This document shows, one piece after another, positions 6,915 to 8,424 of a stretch of 8,424 nt of DNA. Each line of letters begins with the position of its first letter. Position 1 is the stretch's first letter. This DNA comes from an uncultured Gammaproteobacteria bacterium (GTDB lineage Bacteria; Pseudomonadota; Gammaproteobacteria; Arenicellales; Poriferihabitantaceae). The stretch is taken from positions 1 to 8,424 of the forward strand of contig CALIFM010000151.1 in the NCBI GenBank assembly GCA_938021685.1, in the 5' to 3' direction. A program made the position numbers and the translations under genes. Below the pieces are notes generated by a model. That model ran no database searches, was not told the DNA's origin, and saw nothing but the letters and a program-made list of their open reading frames with translations.

Positions 6915-7259
6915 TTAGACCTTTTCTTTGATACGCGCTGATTTACCAGTACGCTCACGCAAGTAATACAACTTAGCACGACGCACGGAACCGCTACGCT
7001 TAACTTCAATCTCGCGCACTAAAGGGCTGTGTGTTTGGAATACACGCTCAACACCTTCGCCTGACGACATTTTACGTACGGTAAATGAAGAGTCGATGCC
7101 ACGATTTTTCTTCGCAATCACCACGCCTTCATAAGCCTGAATACGCTGGCGATCACCCTCGCGGATCAACACGTTTACTTTAACCGTGTCACCCGGGCTA
7201 AAGTCCGGCACATCGGTTTTTAGCTGCTCGGCATTAATTTCATCAATAATGGTTGTCAT
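6915..7259 (-). CDS. rplS: 50S ribosomal protein bL19
   Basis: The 114-residue product has the normal length of L19 (115 in E. coli) and shows the family signatures: FSPGDTVKVNVLIREGDRQR (20-39), IQAYEGVVIAKKNRG (40-54), SSGEGVERVFQTHSPLV (65-81) and the basic C-terminal RRAKLYYLRERTGKSARIKE. L19 sits at the interface of the large and small ribosomal subunits. The ATG start is preceded by an AGAGAA stretch at about 7 nt. It lies 25 bp after trmD and is the last gene of the rimM-trmD-rplS group, just before a strong intrinsic terminator. In most proteobacteria rpsP opens this operon, and would be expected beyond the right edge. Confidence 0.98.
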   Translation of the reverse strand: MTTIIDEINAEQLKTDVPDFSPGDTVKVNVLIREGDRQRIQAYEGVVIAKKNRGIDSSFTVRKMSSGEGVERVFQTHSPLVREIEVKRSGSVRRAKLYYLRERTGKSARIKEKV

Positions 7260-7284
7260 AACCGTTTCTCTACGTTCTAGTTAA

Positions 7285-7986
7285 CTAAATTTCATCTTCA
7301 GCCTGCTCTAACAAATCAGGCCGCCTTTGTTCTGTGCGTTGCCGCGCTTGTTTAGCGCGCCAACTAGCAATTTGCTCGTGGTTGCCGCTTAGCAACACTG
7401 CGGGCACTTCTTCGCCAGAAAACACCTGTGGCCGTGTGTACTGCGGGTAATCCAACCCCGCTTTTTCAAACGACTCCAACTGCATCGATTGAGCATTACC
7501 CAATACGCCTGGCAGTAAACGCGAGATGGCATCAATCAGCACCATCGCTGGCAGCTCACCACCTGCAACAATATAGTCGCCGATGGACACTTCTTGGTTC
7601 ACACGGCGGCTAATCAAACGTTCATCGACCCCTTCATAGCGCCCTGCTAGCAAGGTTAAACTTGGCAATTGTGCCAATGCTTTCACATCGCTTTGTTCAA
7701 GGCGCTTACCCTGCGGTGATAAAAACACCACGGGAGCTACTTTATTCGCCTGCGCTTGCTTTTCGGCAACCGCATTTAACGCATCATCTAAAGGCTGCGC
7801 CATCATCACCATACCAGGTCCACCCCCGTAGGGCCGATCATCCACCATTCGGTGCACATCGGTGGTGAAGTCCCGCGGATTCCACAAATCAAGCTGCAAT
7901 GCTTCTTGATCAATGGCCCGCTTCACCATCCCATAATTCATCGCATCAAACATCTGCGGAAATATAGAGATGACGTCAATATTCAT
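7285..7986 (-). CDS. trmD: tRNA (guanine-37-N1)-methyltransferase TrmD
   Basis: TrmD transfers a methyl group from S-adenosylmethionine to N1 of G37 next to the anticodon in certain tRNAs, preventing +1 frameshifts. The 233-residue product has the SPOUT trefoil-knot motifs: GGGPGMVM (55-62), LLAGRYEGVDER (112-123), SIGDYIVAGGELPAMVLID (134-152), R156 and LLPGVLG (157-163), and the catalytic-region aspartate D179 in GLDYPQYTRP. The tail ends in RRPDLLEQAEDEI, about 20 residues shorter than E. coli TrmD (255). The conserved core is complete, so this looks like natural variation in the C-terminal domain rather than a broken gene. It starts 31 bp after rimM, with a G-rich GGGTGGG stretch upstream as the probable ribosome-binding site, and lies 25 bp before rplS. 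Confidence 0.97.
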   Translation of the reverse strand: MNIDVISIFPQMFDAMNYGMVKRAIDQEALQLDLWNPRDFTTDVHRMVDDRPYGGGPGMVMMAQPLDDALNAVAEKQAQANKVAPVVFLSPQGKRLEQSDVKALAQLPSLTLLAGRYEGVDERLISRRVNQEVSIGDYIVAGGELPAMVLIDAISRLLPGVLGNAQSMQLESFEKAGLDYPQYTRPQVFSGEEVPAVLLSGNHEQIASWRAKQARQRTEQRRPDLLEQAEDEI

Positions 7987-8017
7987 TTACGCCCACCCAC
8001 GCTTAAGCAATCGCCAA

Positions 8018-8424
8018 TCATTCATCTTCGTCGTCTAAGCGCCAATCGACTCTTAGTACACCTGCCTCAAGGTCGGTGCTTATAACGACATCAGGCAGCC
8101 AAGGTACAGCAGTTAAAGCACGCGTTTGCTCATGCTCCACCACTAGCACATCATTTGCGCCTGTTTCCATCAGCTCTTTCACCACACCAAGCACTTGCTC
8201 GTCATGATTAATCACGGTTAAACCCATGAGCTGATGCCAATAAAATTCATCACTTTGCAAGGCCTCTAATTGCTGAGTAGACACATGTATCTGCGCGCCT
8301 GTCAGCTCTTCAGCGGCATTACGATCATTAACGCCTTTTAGCTTAACGCTCAGCTTTTTACCGTTGTTAGTGTAGTGTTCTATACTAACCGTGGCTAATT
8401 GAGCCGAACCTTTTAGCTTGGCAA
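8018..8424 (-). CDS. rimM: Ribosome maturation factor RimM (5' end beyond the window)
   Basis: The frame enters from the right edge and gives the last 134 residues of a protein normally about 170-180 long. The visible part starts within the N-terminal RimM barrel, with LSVKLKGVNDRNAAEELTGA (24-43), and continues into the PRC-barrel domain: FYWHQLMGLTV at about 59-69 and METGANDVLVV at about 84-94. It ends in LPDVVISTDLEAGVLRVDW followed by an acidic tail, RLDDEDE. RimM binds protein S19 in the 30S head and assists late 16S rRNA processing and small-subunit assembly. An in-frame GTG at 8284 is not the start, because conserved RimM sequence continues upstream of it to the edge. Position and strand fit the standard rpsP-rimM-trmD-rplS operon. 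Confidence 0.95.
   Translation of the reverse strand, partial: AKLKGSAQLATVSIEHYTNNGKKLSVKLKGVNDRNAAEELTGAQIHVSTQQLEALQSDEFYWHQLMGLTVINHDEQVLGVVKELMETGANDVLVVEHEQTRALTAVPWLPDVVISTDLEAGVLRVDWRLDDEDE

Noticed and set aside
8018..8284. Separate small 88-residue gene starting at the GTG at 8284
   Set aside because: The same frame stays open to the right edge and encodes conserved RimM sequence (KLKGVNDRNAAEEL), so the GTG is an internal valine codon.

Overview
The window looks like a piece of gammaproteobacterial chromosome, probably from a free-living, Pseudomonas-like or marine lineage. The main support is a reverse-strand block in the order rimM-trmD-rplS, the ribosomal/tRNA-modification operon, followed by xerD, an order known from pseudomonads. 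A fused lysophospholipid transporter/acyltransferase gene and a dimethylglycine-dehydrogenase-like flavoprotein fit the same assignment. Base composition looks moderate and fairly uniform by eye. I see no transposase, phage gene, CRISPR array, tRNA or rRNA.

Left part (1-3835): the window opens inside the last 65 codons of a forward-strand PLP-dependent aminotransferase-fold protein, most like the C-terminus of MocR-type regulators. It converges, with a 15-bp gap, on a large reverse-strand gene (215-2680) for an FAD-dependent oxidoreductase fused to a GcvT-like folate-binding half (dimethylglycine/sarcosine dehydrogenase family). Divergent from that gene is a GcvA-like LysR regulator (2909-3835). 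The 228-bp space between them carries candidate promoters for both directions and several dyads, so the regulator plausibly controls the dehydrogenase and itself. Together this looks like a small regulated module for methylated-amine (N-methylglycine type) catabolism with one-carbon transfer to tetrahydrofolate; the actual substrate cannot be read from the sequence.

Middle part (3898-6697, reverse strand): xerD, a complete tyrosine recombinase with all catalytic residues, overlaps the start of a gene for an LplT-like MFS transporter joined to a PlsC-type acyltransferase. The overlap suggests one transcript. The fusion lacks the acyl-ACP synthetase domain found at the end of the longest members of this family.

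Right part (6698-8424, reverse strand): rimM (5' end outside the window), trmD and rplS are closely spaced, with a good intrinsic terminator just after rplS. The 217 bp between rplS and xerD is unusually full of dyads: besides the terminator there is a long imperfect hairpin, a small one, and a pair of overlapping, mutually exclusive hairpins. This is the part least explained by ordinary annotation. Overall the window is mostly conventional; I did not find a clearly new biological system.
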